From assembly GCA_021783235.1 (NCBI GenBank), contig JAJXUD010000048.1:1-35570 (forward strand): DNA of 35,570 bases, given 5' to 3'. Made by a program: the position numbers and the translations under genes. This stretch comes from Myxococcales bacterium (GTDB taxonomy: Bacteria; Myxococcota; Myxococcia; Myxococcales; JAKAPL01). Below the pieces are notes generated by a model. The model was not told the DNA's origin. It ran no database searches and worked only from the letters and a program-made list of their open reading frames with translations. This document shows, one piece after another, positions 1 to 6,868 of the stretch; the stretch's first letter is position 1, and every line of letters starts with the position of its first letter.

Positions 1-24
1 CGCTACACGCTTCGGTCGGGCCAT
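1..24 (-). CDS. Start of an unidentified gene, cut by the left edge
   Basis: On the minus strand an ATG at 24-22 opens a reading frame that runs off the window and reads MARPKRVA. It is preceded by a strong Shine-Dalgarno sequence (AAGGAGAGG, positions 36-28) at short spacing, and by a plausible sigma70 promoter. Eight residues are too few to name a family. The Arg/Lys-rich start would suit a DNA-binding or ribosome-associated protein, but that is a guess. The gene lies downstream of the broken toxin on the same strand, yet it has its own signals, so it probably begins a separate unit. Confidence 0.5.
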
Positions 25-380
25 TGTCCTCTCCTTTGGAAAAGATCGCACTTTCCCAATAGAGGCTTTGGCCTTTTGTTCAAGCGAAATCACACCGCCA
101 CGCCCTCGCTAGACGAACGCCCATGCTAACGCCTATGGGTCTCTACCTCTGGCTGAGCTTTCGGTTGTCCCTCGACGCATTTCTCGGCTGGCGGCTGGTG
201 ATCGGCAATAGCTGGATCGGCTTGCTCGGCATCGAAATGCTCTACCGACGTTGGCGATTTGGACAGGCCGCGACGGGAGGCACGCCCGAGAGCGCCCCGC
301 CGACCACTTGATGGATGGGCCTGGAAGCATGGAGACGGCTCGGCTGGCACTCCGCAAGCCGAGCGGCAGTCGCCCAGACC
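25..380. other. Stretch without a convincing gene
   Basis: Between the left-edge gene and the true end of the broken toxin there is no gene I can support. It contains the leader and possible promoter of the left-edge gene, plus out-of-frame reading through the toxin's 3' side. A 62-codon plus-strand frame (123-311) is hydrophobic at its start but has no ribosome binding site and no recognisable family, so it is not called. Confidence 0.4.
56..83 (-). promoter_or_regulatory. Possible sigma70 promoter of the left-edge gene
   Basis: Read on the minus strand, TTGAAC (83-78) and TATTGG (61-56) are separated by 16 nt, about 30 nt upstream of the ATG at 24. The -35 box matches the consensus at four of six positions and the -10 box is weak. 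The stretch is clearly AT-richer than the rest of the window, which supports a regulatory role. Confidence 0.35.
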
Positions 381-708
381 CTAGCCGGCTCCGTCGAAGG
401 TCCACGCTTGGTTGCGACCTCCGCGAAGTACGCGGTTCACGAGGCCTCGACCAGCATCGTGTTCGCCCCTGGACGATCCGAAGGAGACTTCGGATGATCT
501 CCCGCTGTTCGTCCATCAGTAGGTCGCCTTCGATGACGAGAGCGATCGCGAAGGCGCGTTCGAGAACCCGCTGGTCGCTCTTCCCGCGGAGCCCACGGTC
601 TCGAACCGAGACGACCTCGAAGCCCTCCTTCCTCAACCTGGCGGCAACGGTCGGAGACAGGTTCTCATCCAGGAGCAGCTTCGCCTGCCTGGGGAGGGCG
701 ACCGACAC
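381..708 (-). pseudogene. Broken DUF5615 (PIN-like) toxin
   Basis: The start MSVALPRQAKLLLDEN, followed by LSPTVAARLRKEGFEVVSVRD, is the typical opening of DUF5615 PIN-like ribonuclease toxins, which pair with DUF433 antitoxins. Two lesions are visible. First, the text passes from VLERAFA almost directly to LVIEGDLL. The central segment that normally carries the conserved LVT-x-D-x-DF stretch, roughly 20-25 residues, is missing. Second, near 460-475 the frame shifts: the original frame becomes Arg/Ser-rich nonsense, while the next frame reads GRGLVNRVLRGG and reaches a stop at 381-383, as the family C-terminus should. The start lies inside the 3' end of the DUF433 antitoxin gene (44-bp overlap), the usual operon order. 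The family assignment rests on recalled sequence patterns. The protein is almost certainly inactive. Confidence 0.65.
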
Positions 709-1234
709 GCGGGTAAGCTCTCACAAAGAGCCGCGAGAAGGCGAGGTCATCCTTGGACAGCTCTCGGTAGTCCGAGCGGATGTTCTTCTCCGACTCGCCG
801 CGCTCCAGCATCCCGCCGATGTGGCGCACCGCCAGCCGGGTTCCCTTGAAGACGGGCTCGCCGCCGAGGACATCGGGATTGGAGACGACCCGCTTGCGCT
901 CCCACGCCTGGAAGTGGCTCAGGCGATGGCGCAGCTTGGTGACCACGGGGGAGATGTTCAGCTTCAACAAGTCGGAGACCTCGACCGATGAGACCCGTCC
1001 CTTTCGCGACAGGGCTCCTTCGACCTTCTTGAAGAGCGCGACTCGGTCGTTCACGGTCAGCTCGATGCCCATGCGCGTCTTCGCTTGAAGGTAGACCAGA
1101 GCAGCAAACGAGAGGCGAGGGGGCGTCGCCTTCGGTAGGACGTGATACTCCAGCTCCTTGCGCACCTCGGGCTCGGGCACGTCGGCGAGCGCAGCCGCCT
1201 GCGCGGGGGTAAATTCGGGGCTCGTGGCGGTCAT
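665..1234 (-). CDS. DUF433-type antitoxin with extended N-terminal region
   Basis: A 189-residue protein. The C-terminal third (about residues 115-180) has the DUF433 signature: NPDVLGGEPVFKGTRLAVRHIG, then GES-x(5)-DYRELSKDDLAFSRLFVRAYP. DUF433 proteins are small winged-helix DNA-binding antitoxins of DUF5615 PIN-like toxins. The N-terminal 110 residues (FTPAQAAALADVPEPEVRKELE at the start) look like a helix-turn-helix or MerR-like extension, as in larger VapB45-like antitoxins. The start is supported by AGGAAGGA five to six bases before the ATG and by an excellent promoter. The frame is intact although the downstream toxin is broken, so the antitoxin may survive as an orphan regulator or anti-addiction factor. 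It probably represses its own promoter, as is usual for the type; no operator was identified. Confidence 0.8.
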   Translation of the reverse strand: MTATSPEFTPAQAAALADVPEPEVRKELEYHVLPKATPPRLSFAALVYLQAKTRMGIELTVNDRVALFKKVEGALSRKGRVSSVEVSDLLKLNISPVVTKLRHRLSHFQAWERKRVVSNPDVLGGEPVFKGTRLAVRHIGGMLERGESEKNIRSDYRELSKDDLAFSRLFVRAYPRVGRPPQAGEAAPG

Positions 1235-1257
1235 AAGTCCTTCCTGTTCAGGGTATC

Positions 1258-1286
1258 ATTATAATCCCCCGCCTTCAATGCGCCAA
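1258..1286 (-). promoter_or_regulatory. Sigma70 promoter of the antitoxin operon
   Basis: On the minus strand a perfect TATAAT (1263-1258) lies 17 nt from TTGGCG (1286-1281, four of six matches to TTGACA). Transcription would start near 1251, giving a leader of about 17 nt that contains the AGGAAGGA ribosome binding site before the ATG at 1234. It is the best consensus promoter in the window and stands out against the GC-rich background, which fits a horizontally acquired toxin-antitoxin locus. Confidence 0.7.
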
Positions 1287-1360
1287 CTGGGCGTCACGAG
1301 CGCCGGCTGCCGTCGGCAGAGCACCCTGCCGGCATATGACCTGAACGCCGTATTCATTCG

Positions 1361-1399
1361 GTGGAGATCTTCGGCACCGACGAGTTCGAGGTCTCATGA
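1361..1399 (+). pseudogene. Remnant: N-terminus of a HigB/RelE-like toxin
   Basis: GTG at 1361 opens a short frame reading VEIFGTDEFEV and then a stop. This resembles the usual start of HigB/RelE-type host-inhibition toxins (EIFGTDEFE, normally followed by a Trp-Phe pair). Only 11-12 codons remain; the rest of the toxin, about 100 residues in the family, is absent and the frame meets the antitoxin start. It is interpreted as an internal deletion that removed the body of the toxin. The identification rests on a short motif and the antitoxin-like sequence immediately after it. Confidence 0.45.
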
Positions 1400-1500
1400 A
1401 GCTGCATCGGTGGGAAGACATCCAGAAGAGGTCCAAGCTCTCTCGGGAACGTCGTCGGGAGCGTGTCGCCTCAGGAGGCGCGCGCCGAGATGACGGCGGA
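1396..1500 (+). pseudogene. Remnant: N-terminus of a HigA/XRE-like antitoxin
   Basis: ATG at 1396 (overlapping the stop of the toxin remnant) begins MKLHRWEDIQKRSKLS, a typical opening of XRE-family antitoxins that follow HigB-like toxins. After about 22 residues the sequence becomes Arg/Gly-rich and no helix-turn-helix follows. A different frame briefly reads EARAEMTAEA, which suggests a frameshift near 1460. The right boundary is approximate. With the fragment before it, this looks like the scar of a HigBA module. Confidence 0.45.
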
Positions 1501-1591
1501 GGCGTCTTCCCGGCTATCTCGCGGACCGCCCGCAGGTCGCCTTCGACCCGGCCCGTGCCGGTCGTGCGGAAGTGGCGCGGCGATCAGCCCT

Positions 1592-2140
1592 TCAGGGCGG
1601 GGAGCCCGCCTGGATCGTGCGCTGCAGCCGGGACAGGTCGTACCCCTGGGCCTTCACGCGCTCGAGGAGGCGGTCGTACACCTCGGGCGCCAGATGGGGG
1701 GTTCGGCTCAGGATCCAGAGGTAGTCACGGCTCGGATGCCCCACCGCGGCATACTGATAGCCGGGGTCGAGGTCGATGATCCAATAGGCGCCCCAGAAGG
1801 GCCAGAAGAAGCTGACCTCCAGCTTCGCGTTGGAGGCCCGGTCCGTGACCCGAGCCCGACCCTTGGCGACCTTGACGGGGCCGTCGAGCGAACCGCGGTG
1901 GCAGCGGTTCACGACCTCGATGTCCCCGTCCCTGCGGAGGCTGTAGGTCGCGCTGGTGCCGGTGCAGCCCTTCTCGAAGCTCTGTGGAAATAGGGCGATC
2001 TCGTACCAGACGCCCAGGTATCGCTGCAGGTCCACGTGATCGACGGTCTGCAGCGGCGGCAGCCGCAACTGGGAGGTCGTCGTCGCGCAGCCCGCTCCGG
2101 CGAGCCCGAGCAAGAGGACGTTCAAGGCGTCGAGCTTCAT
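1592..2140 (-). CDS. blc: Outer-membrane lipocalin (Blc-like)
   Basis: A 182-residue lipoprotein. The signal peptide ends in a lipobox (LAGAGC, Cys18) and the first lipocalin motif follows (YLGVWYEIALFP, with the invariant G-x-W). Then come NRC and a strand-rich core with VSFFWPFWGAYWIIDLD and YLWILSRTP, matching bacterial Blc lipocalins, which bind fatty acids or lysophospholipids at the outer membrane. The C-terminal helix (EVYDRLLERVKAQGYD) is complete and the length is normal. The start is chosen so that the signal peptide begins the protein; no clear ribosome binding site was seen. The divergent hydrolase gene begins 151 bp away. Blc is often induced by envelope stress in enterobacteria; nothing here shows regulation. 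Confidence 0.9.
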   Translation of the reverse strand: MKLDALNVLLLGLAGAGCATTTSQLRLPPLQTVDHVDLQRYLGVWYEIALFPQSFEKGCTGTSATYSLRRDGDIEVVNRCHRGSLDGPVKVAKGRARVTDRASNAKLEVSFFWPFWGAYWIIDLDPGYQYAAVGHPSRDYLWILSRTPHLAPEVYDRLLERVKAQGYDLSRLQRTIQAGSPP

Positions 2141-2291
2141 GGCAGTTTGATGGCCACGACGGGGCGAACTCGCAACCGCGTGGCGCCGTACTGACGGCGA
2201 CGCTCCGGGCGGGCGCGGCACTTCACGTCGACCGACGGGAAGTTCTACGCGCGCTGCACTGACGCTTGACCGCCAGGGGATCGGGGCGCGA

Positions 2292-2891
2292 ATGTCCCCC
2301 ACCATGGAGACCTTCGAACTGCGCCCAGCCGAGACCGCCCTCGTCGTCGTCGATCTCCAGAAGGCGGTCGTCGCGATGGAGACCGCGCCTCGGACGACGC
2401 GGGAGGTCGTGGAGAACGCCGCCCGCCTCGCCGATGCCCTGCGAGGTCGCGGCGGCCTCGTGGTGCTGGTTCGGGTGGCCACCCGCCCGGATGGGAAGGA
2501 CATGCTGCGTCCGGTCCTCGACCCCGGGGCCCCTGCCTCGTCCGGGTCGCGTTCGGCCGACTGGGCGGAGATCGTGCCCGAGCTGGCGGGGCACCCCGAG
2601 GACCACCTCCTCACGAAGAAGCAGTGGGGCGCGTTCTACGGCACCGACCTCGACCTCCAGCTCCGCCGCCGAGGCATCTCCACCCTGCTCATGTGCGGCA
2701 TCGCCACCTGCTTCGGCGTGGAGAGCACGGCCCGCGACGCCTTCGAGCGCGGCTACCAGCAGCTCTTCGCCGAGGACGCGATGGCCTCGCGGAGCGCCGA
2801 GGAGCACCAGCACACGGTGACCCGCATCTTCCCGCGGATGGGGCGGGTGCGGAGCACGGCGCAGCTGCTCGCGGCGTTGAACGCGCGCTGA
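2292..2891 (+). CDS. yecD: YecD-like isochorismatase-fold hydrolase
   Basis: A 199-residue cytoplasmic protein with the isochorismatase fold over nearly its whole length. Asp21 (VVVDLQ) and Lys109 ([12 protein letters not shown]) match two of the catalytic positions. The third site, normally Cys in cysteine hydrolases of this superfamily ([12 protein letters not shown]), reads [16 protein letters not shown], so Gly142 stands where the nucleophile should be. E. coli YecD reads NIGVESTAR at this place and shares [20 protein letters not shown], so this is the YecD-type branch rather than a nicotinamidase. The substrate is unknown for the branch. A purine-rich GGGGAT lies about 13 nt before the ATG; a second ATG at 2304 is possible. 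It is divergent from the lipocalin and not in an obvious operon. Confidence 0.85.
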   Translation: [199 protein letters not shown]

Positions 2892-3033
2892 AGAAGCTCG
2901 AGGGTGCGACCGTCAGGAAGACCAGCTGAACCCTTCAGAGAAGATCGACGCCGGGATCGCACGCGGAGCTGGCTGGCGCGGCAGGCTCATGGGCGGGCGT
3001 CTGGCGAGCCGCGCTCGGGCAGCGCCACGGCGG

Positions 3034-3471
3034 TCACTCCTCCTCCACGAAGGAGCCGGTCTCGCTGAACGTCGCCTCGCGGCGCTTCCGGTCGCGCTCG
3101 AAGGCGACCTCGAAGGTCGTCTTGCCGTCTGCCTTGGTCTGCCTCTCCGCCGCCAGCGGCTCGATCCCCGCGTAGCGCGACCGGAAGGCCGACAGGACGC
3201 CCGCTGGAAGGCTGCCGAGGGGAACCTTCTCCTCGGTCTGGAGGAGCAGCCCCTCGGGCGTCAGGTCGAGCTCGAGCGGCTTCCCTTCGCTCGAGATCTT
3301 GACCTCGTACTGAAGCTTGCCCTGGTCCTTCTCTGGCTTGCACGACGCCAGCCGGGCGGTCGGGTGCAGCCTCTTCACCGCTTCCTTCACGGCCGTAGGG
3401 CACGGCTTCGAGGCGAGCGCGGGCGCGGGTAGGCCGGTCAGCGCCAAGAGCAGTATCGAGCCACGGAACAT
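3034..3471 (-). CDS. Small exported PepSY-like protein
   Basis: A 145-residue exported protein. The signal peptide (MFRGSILLLALTGLPAPALA) ends in a good AxA-type site. The mature part (CPTAVKEAVKRLHPTARLASCKPEK, then YEVKISSEGKPLELDLTPEG) resembles PepSY-like or BLIP-like domains, in which a helix is followed by strands carrying a tyrosine-rich motif. A second copy seems present later (AFRSRYAGIEPLAAERQ, then TTFEVAFERD), so two such units may pack together. Two Cys residues could form a disulphide. The start is well supported by GGAGGAG eight bases upstream. It is a single gene, divergent from the lipoprotein at 3552. Function is unknown. Confidence 0.75.
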   Translation of the reverse strand: MFRGSILLLALTGLPAPALASKPCPTAVKEAVKRLHPTARLASCKPEKDQGKLQYEVKISSEGKPLELDLTPEGLLLQTEEKVPLGSLPAGVLSAFRSRYAGIEPLAAERQTKADGKTTFEVAFERDRKRREATFSETGSFVEEE

Positions 3472-3551
3472 GAGCGAACTCCTCCGGAGTCGGGTTCTTC
3501 GCGTCCCGACGGTATCATGCGGTTGGTCATCGTCGCTGAGGAGGCTCGAAG

Positions 3552-4346
3552 ATGAGAATCGGGATCGTCGCCGTGGGCCTCGCGGCGAGCGGCTGCGCGA
3601 CGTCGGGGGTGGCGGCCTGGCACGCGCGGGTCGATGCGGTGCGGCAGGACGCCTCGCCGAGCGGGAAGCTGCTCCGCTCCGAGCTCCTCTACGAGGGGGT
3701 GACCGAGCACACCTTCGACGTCTACCAGGGCAACGCCGCTCTCGACGAGGCGACGCGGCGCGGGCTGGCCCTCCTGTTCGACGCCGCGGCGGCGGAGCCG
3801 CGGCGTCCGGCGGTCTGGAGCCTGTTCGAGCGCTGGCGCCGCTACCTCGGGTCGAGCTTCGACGCCCCGGCGGGCAGCCGGCTCGTCTGCGCGGCGGCCG
3901 ACCGCGTGCAGACGTTCGCGCTCGAGAGGCTCTGCGGCGACGTCCTCTGGCAGGCGCGGCAGCGCGCCGAGGCCCTCGCGCGCTGGCGCTCCTTGCTTCG
4001 GCTCTCGCCGCGGCCGGACCAGCGCTGGTCGATCCTCGCCCGCCTCGACGAGGCGAGCCTCGATCTCGCCCCGGAGCTGACGGGGCTCTCGCCCCCGGAG
4101 CTCGACGCCCTGCGCCGCTGGGAGCGCGCCCGCGACCGGAGGGAGGCCGCGCTGCTCTCTGCCCGGATCTGCCGGGCCAATTGCCATGCGCAGTTCGTCC
4201 AGTGCCGGGGATCGCTGGTCGCCTGGGCGACCGACTCCTGCGACCGCCTCCGGTCGTCCTGCCGCAATCGCTGCTCACCCGAGGCCGAGTCGCCCGAGAG
4301 CTCGGACTTCGGGGGCGGAGCGGAGGGGCTCCGGCTGCTCCCGTGA
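3552..4346 (+). CDS. Lipoprotein of unknown function with a Cys-rich tail
   Basis: A 264-residue predicted lipoprotein. The signal peptide MRIGIVAVGLAASGC has a lipobox at Cys15. The middle (about 60-200) is helical and Ala/Leu/Arg-rich with a weak TPR-like rhythm (LCGDVLWQARQRAEALARWRSLLRLSP). The end carries six Cys spaced CRANCHAQFVQC, then CDRLRSSCRNRC, suitable for disulphides in the periplasm. The start is supported by GAGGAGG eight bases upstream. A TATCAT sequence near 3514 could be a -10 box. I do not recognise the family. It stands alone between divergent and co-directional genes. Confidence 0.75.
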   Translation: MRIGIVAVGLAASGCATSGVAAWHARVDAVRQDASPSGKLLRSELLYEGVTEHTFDVYQGNAALDEATRRGLALLFDAAAAEPRRPAVWSLFERWRRYLGSSFDAPAGSRLVCAAADRVQTFALERLCGDVLWQARQRAEALARWRSLLRLSPRPDQRWSILARLDEASLDLAPELTGLSPPELDALRRWERARDRREAALLSARICRANCHAQFVQCRGSLVAWATDSCDRLRSSCRNRCSPEAESPESSDFGGGAEGLRLLP

Positions 4347-4468
4347 GCCTTTGAATATCGGGGCGCTCGCGTCGTCGAAGGCGCGGCCATGCGCCTGTGC
4401 CCTCCCGCCGCCTCGTCCACCGCCCTCGCCGCGCCGGTGCGGCGAGGCGTGCGCCGCCGGGAGCGCCA

Positions 4469-4945
4469 ATGAAAGAGCTGACCTCGGAGATCGAGATCGA
4501 AGCGCCGCCCGCGCGCGTCTGGCAGGTGCTGACCGACTTCCCGGCGTTCCGGCAGTGGAACCCGTTCATCCGCGAGATCAGCGGGGCGGCGCGGGCCGGC
4601 AACCGGCTGCGGGTGCGGCTCGGCCCGCCCGGCGGCCGGGCGATGACCTTCGAGCCGCGCGTCCTCGTCAGCGAGGAGAACCGCGAGCTGCGCTGGCTCG
4701 GGCGCGTGGGTCTGCCGGGCATCTTCGACGGCGAGCACCTCTTTACGCTCGAGCCGCTCGCCGGCAACCGCACCCGCTTCGTCCAGCGCGAGCTGTTCCG
4801 CGGCCTGCTCGTCCCCCTCTTGGCGGGCTCGCTCGATCGCGGCACGCGCCGGGGCTTCGAGGAGATGAACCGGGCGCTCAAGGAGCGGGTCGAGGGCTCC
4901 CGGTCGTCGCCCCCGATCGATCGCTCTTCTTCGCGTGCGAGTTGA
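4469..4945 (+). CDS. SRPBCC (polyketide-cyclase-like) protein
   Basis: A 158-residue cytoplasmic protein. It opens MKELTSEIEIEAPPARVWQVLTDF and continues FRQWNPFIREISG, the usual start of START/Bet v 1 (SRPBCC) proteins. The pattern continues with LRVRLGPPGG, RELRWLGRVGLPGIFDGEHLFTLEP and TRFVQRELFRGLL, then a C-terminal helix (GFEEMNRALKERVE) that closes the ligand cavity. These proteins bind hydrophobic ligands; the ligand cannot be predicted. The start at 4469 follows GGGAG; an in-frame ATG at 4397 would add a low-complexity Arg/Ala extension and is less likely. The tail after residue 145 (SRSSPPIDRSSSRAS) looks disordered. Confidence 0.85.
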   Translation: MKELTSEIEIEAPPARVWQVLTDFPAFRQWNPFIREISGAARAGNRLRVRLGPPGGRAMTFEPRVLVSEENRELRWLGRVGLPGIFDGEHLFTLEPLAGNRTRFVQRELFRGLLVPLLAGSLDRGTRRGFEEMNRALKERVEGSRSSPPIDRSSSRAS

Positions 4946-5135
4946 AGTGCTCGAAGCGCCCAGCCCCACGGACGGGCCGATCAGTTTTCGGCCGGTCATG
5001 CCAGATCTGGCGCGGTTCGCTCGACGCTTCTGCGTTGCCCGTGAGAAAGCTTCGTCAAGACAGTCTCTTGCGGCTTGGCCCGCTCTTTGCCTTGTCCGCG
5101 CCAGTGGACATCAGCCCTCTCGACAGGAGCACGGA

Positions 5136-5504
5136 ATGACACGTTGTTTCTTGCGAAGTAGCATGCTTGCGCTGGCTCTATCGACCGCTTGCGGACCGGG
5201 ACCCGGTGTCGCGAGCAGCGCGAACGGAGGAAACGCGAGCGGCAGTGGCTCGAGCGGCAGCAGCTCGAGCAGCAGCTCTCAGGCCGAGCAGGTGAACGGG
5301 AGTTGCCCCTCGAGTCCCTCGACGCTCACGGGAACGAACGCCCAAGGTGCGAGCTGCTCGTCGTACAGCGACTGCGCGCCAAACTGCTGCAGCTGTAACG
5401 GTTCGAGCGGGCAGCAGTACCTCGCGGCGGCCTGCACCGACGGGCAGTGCAGCGGAAGCAGCACGGCGTGCGCCGATACCGAGAGCCAAACCCTCTGCCC
5501 CTGA
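5136..5504 (+). CDS. Small Cys-rich lipoprotein with Ser/Gly linker
   Basis: A 122-residue lipoprotein. The signal peptide ends LALSTAC (Cys19), followed by a Ser/Gly linker (about residues 25-50) and a Cys-rich domain with ten cysteines (CSSYSDCAPNCCSCNG, then CTDGQCSGSSTACADTESQTLC). The linker would hold the knot-like domain away from the membrane. AGGAG seven bases before the ATG supports the start. The next gene, 31 bp downstream, encodes the same type of protein and probably shares the transcript. Such lipoproteins are numerous in myxobacteria; no molecular function is known. Confidence 0.75.
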   Translation: MTRCFLRSSMLALALSTACGPGPGVASSANGGNASGSGSSGSSSSSSSQAEQVNGSCPSSPSTLTGTNAQGASCSSYSDCAPNCCSCNGSSGQQYLAAACTDGQCSGSSTACADTESQTLCP

Positions 5505-5535
5505 ATTCACCCCTTCCCACGAAACGGAGAGAACG

Positions 5536-6366
5536 ATGCGACCTCTAATCACGATGATCACGACGATGGCGCTGCTGGCGGCCTGCGGCAGCGGTGGCGC
5601 TTCAGGCAAGACGAACGGCGGCGGCACGAGCTCGGGCTCGAGCAGCGGCGGGACGGGTTCGAGCGGCGGCGGCAATCCCGTCACGAACCCGACCTGCCCC
5701 GCGGGCTGCCCGAGCGGCGAGTTCTGCTTCGACGGCCTCTGCGCGGTCGGCTGCATGTCGGATTCGAACTGCGCCTCGAACCAGTATTGCGACACCGAGT
5801 GGACGCACCTCTGCCAGGACAAGACGGTGGCGAGCTGCTCCGCGAACTCGGATTGCCAGAGCGGCCAGCTCTGCGTCGAGGGGCTCTGCAGCGCCACGCT
5901 CACCCAGCAGCCCCCCCAGCCGTGTAACCCCAACGCGAATCTCGCCTCCGGGCAGAGCGATGGCTGTGATTCAACCTCGGTCTGCCTGCAGCAGAAGGAC
6001 TCGAGCGGAAACCCGGTCGGGGCGCCCTACTGCCAGAGCTTCCCGGCCTGCGGCGCGCCGGGTTCCAACCCCGAATGTCCGGTGGGACAGTACGGCTCGC
6101 TCTGCAATGACGGCTACCTTCCGGCCAAGGGGCGCTTCTGCATGCCCGGGACCTGCAAGACCGCCGTGGATTGCCCCTCGTCCTGGGGTTGCGTGATGTA
6201 CCCCTCCGGCCCCGGGCTCGGCGCCTGTTCCAATGGCTCGTTCGGCTCGGTCTGCGATTCGACGCATCCGTGCGAGAGCGGGCTGACCTGCTACACGGAG
6301 ATGGGTAGCTTCGGCCAATGTATCTCGGGCGGCTTTGGCACCACGAGCGGTGGCACCACCAGCTGA
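5536..6366 (+). CDS. Cys-rich lipoprotein, reading frame ends at a TGA inside a repeat
   Basis: As written this is a 276-residue lipoprotein. The lipobox is MALLAAC (Cys17), then comes a Gly/Ser linker, then a long Cys-rich part with repeated units such as [24 protein letters not shown] and CTVGQ-like loops, ending [18 protein letters not shown] before the ATG supports the start. The stop TGA (6364-6366) falls at the fifth codon of the second unit of a 15-bp repeat, where every other unit has a Gly codon. The same frame then stays open for another 146 codons to 6807. I therefore read the real gene as 5536-6807 with a nonsense codon. A sequencing error, a true mutation or readthrough are all possible. 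Confidence 0.75.
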   Translation: MRPLITMITTMALLAACGSGGASGKTNGGGTSSGSSSGGTGSSGGGNPVTNPTCPAGCPSGEFCFDGLCAVGCMSDSNCASNQYCDTEWTHLCQDKTVASCSANSDCQSGQLCVEGLCSATLTQQPPQPCNPNANLASGQSDGCDSTSVCLQQKDSSGNPVGAPYCQSFPACGAPGSNPECPVGQYGSLCNDGYLPAKGRFCMPGTCKTAVDCPSSWGCVMYPSGPGLGACSNGSFGSVCDSTHPCESGLTCYTEMGSFGQCISGGFGTTSGGTTS

Positions 6367-6531
6367 GGCACCACGAGCGGCGGCACCACGAGCGGCGGCA
6401 CCACGAGCGGTGGCACCACGAGCGGTGGCACCACGAGCGGTGGCACCACGAGCGGTGGCACCACGAGCGGTGGCAGCACGAGCGGTGGCAGCACGAGCGG
6501 TGGCAGCACGAGCGGTGGCAGCACGAGCGGG
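6337..6531 (+). repeat. 13 tandem copies of a 15-bp unit ([10 protein letters not shown] coding)
   Basis: Thirteen perfect-length 15-bp units run from 6337 to 6531 with consensus GGCACCACGAGCGGT. Units 1-9 encode Gly-Thr-Thr-Ser-Gly and units 10-13 encode Gly-Ser-Thr-Ser-Gly. Unit 2 (6352-6366) ends TGA instead of GGN. Because 15 is a multiple of three, copy-number changes would lengthen or shorten the linker without changing frame. The tract joins two Cys-rich domains. Confidence 0.95.
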
Positions 6532-6807
6532 AGTTGCTCGGGCACCGGGCAGATCGGCGGAACTTGCAGCTCGAACTGCGATTGTCAGTCGGACTACTGC
6601 CAGATCAATCCGGTCTCCAGCGTCTGCTGCAGCGGCCCCGGGCAGCAAAACTCGTTGTGCCAGAACACCTGCGATTGTCAGGCTGGCCTCGGCTGCTCCG
6701 CCAACGGCTCGTGCTGCTCGGCTCCCGGGTCGTCCCCGAGCGGCCAGAGCTGTTTTACCGACTGTGAGTGCCAGTCGCTGAACTGCAAGATCGGCACGTG
6801 CGCGTGA
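6367..6807 (+). pseudogene. In-frame continuation of the Cys-rich lipoprotein after the TGA
   Basis: This is the same frame as the gene starting at 5536. It encodes eleven more repeat units and then a compact Cys-rich domain ([42 protein letters not shown]) with about 20 cysteines, ending at TGA 6805-6807. The CxC-x(n)-C pattern occurs three times. There is no start codon or ribosome binding site for separate translation. Without readthrough this domain is lost from the protein. The preserved coding pattern and unshifted frame argue that the interruption is recent or artefactual. Confidence 0.6.
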
Positions 6808-6817
6808 GGTTCGAAGC

Positions 6818-6847
6818 GCGGGGGCCCGGCCAACGCCGGGTCCCCGC
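6818..6847 (+). terminator. Strong hairpin after the Cys-rich lipoprotein gene
   Basis: GGGGGCCCGGC (6820-6830), loop CAAC, then GCCGGGTCCCC (6835-6845). Two more outer pairs bring the stem to 13 bp with a single G-U. It lies 10 bp after the stop at 6807 and before the next gene. No T-run follows, so it would be an intrinsic terminator without U-tract or an mRNA 3' end stabiliser. Confidence 0.55.
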
Positions 6848-6851
6848 CGCA

Positions 6852-6860
6852 TGCTAGTGT
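6852..6860 (+). promoter_or_regulatory. Extended -10 box abutting the regulator gene
   Basis: TGCTAGTGT (6852-6860) fits TGn-TAnnnT and ends eight bases before the ATG at 6869, where the transcription start should fall. No -35 box and no ribosome binding site were seen. This suggests a leaderless transcript; similar boxes occur before 12773 and 16453. Confidence 0.4.
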
Positions 6861-6868
6861 CGTGCTCG

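Noticed and set aside
123-311. 62-codon hydrophobic plus-strand frame near the left edge
   Set aside because: No ribosome binding site and no family resemblance. A CTAG lies ten bases before its ATG, but without a -10 match this is not enough.
6364-6366. TGA as a selenocysteine codon
   Set aside because: It replaces Gly in a Gly-Thr-Thr-Ser-Gly repeat, not a redox residue, and no SECIS-like hairpin was recognised next to it.
6318-6781. Two alternative plus frames through the 15-bp repeat
   Set aside because: A repeat of 15 bp keeps all frames open. Only the frame from 5536 has a signal peptide and continues as a Cys-rich domain.
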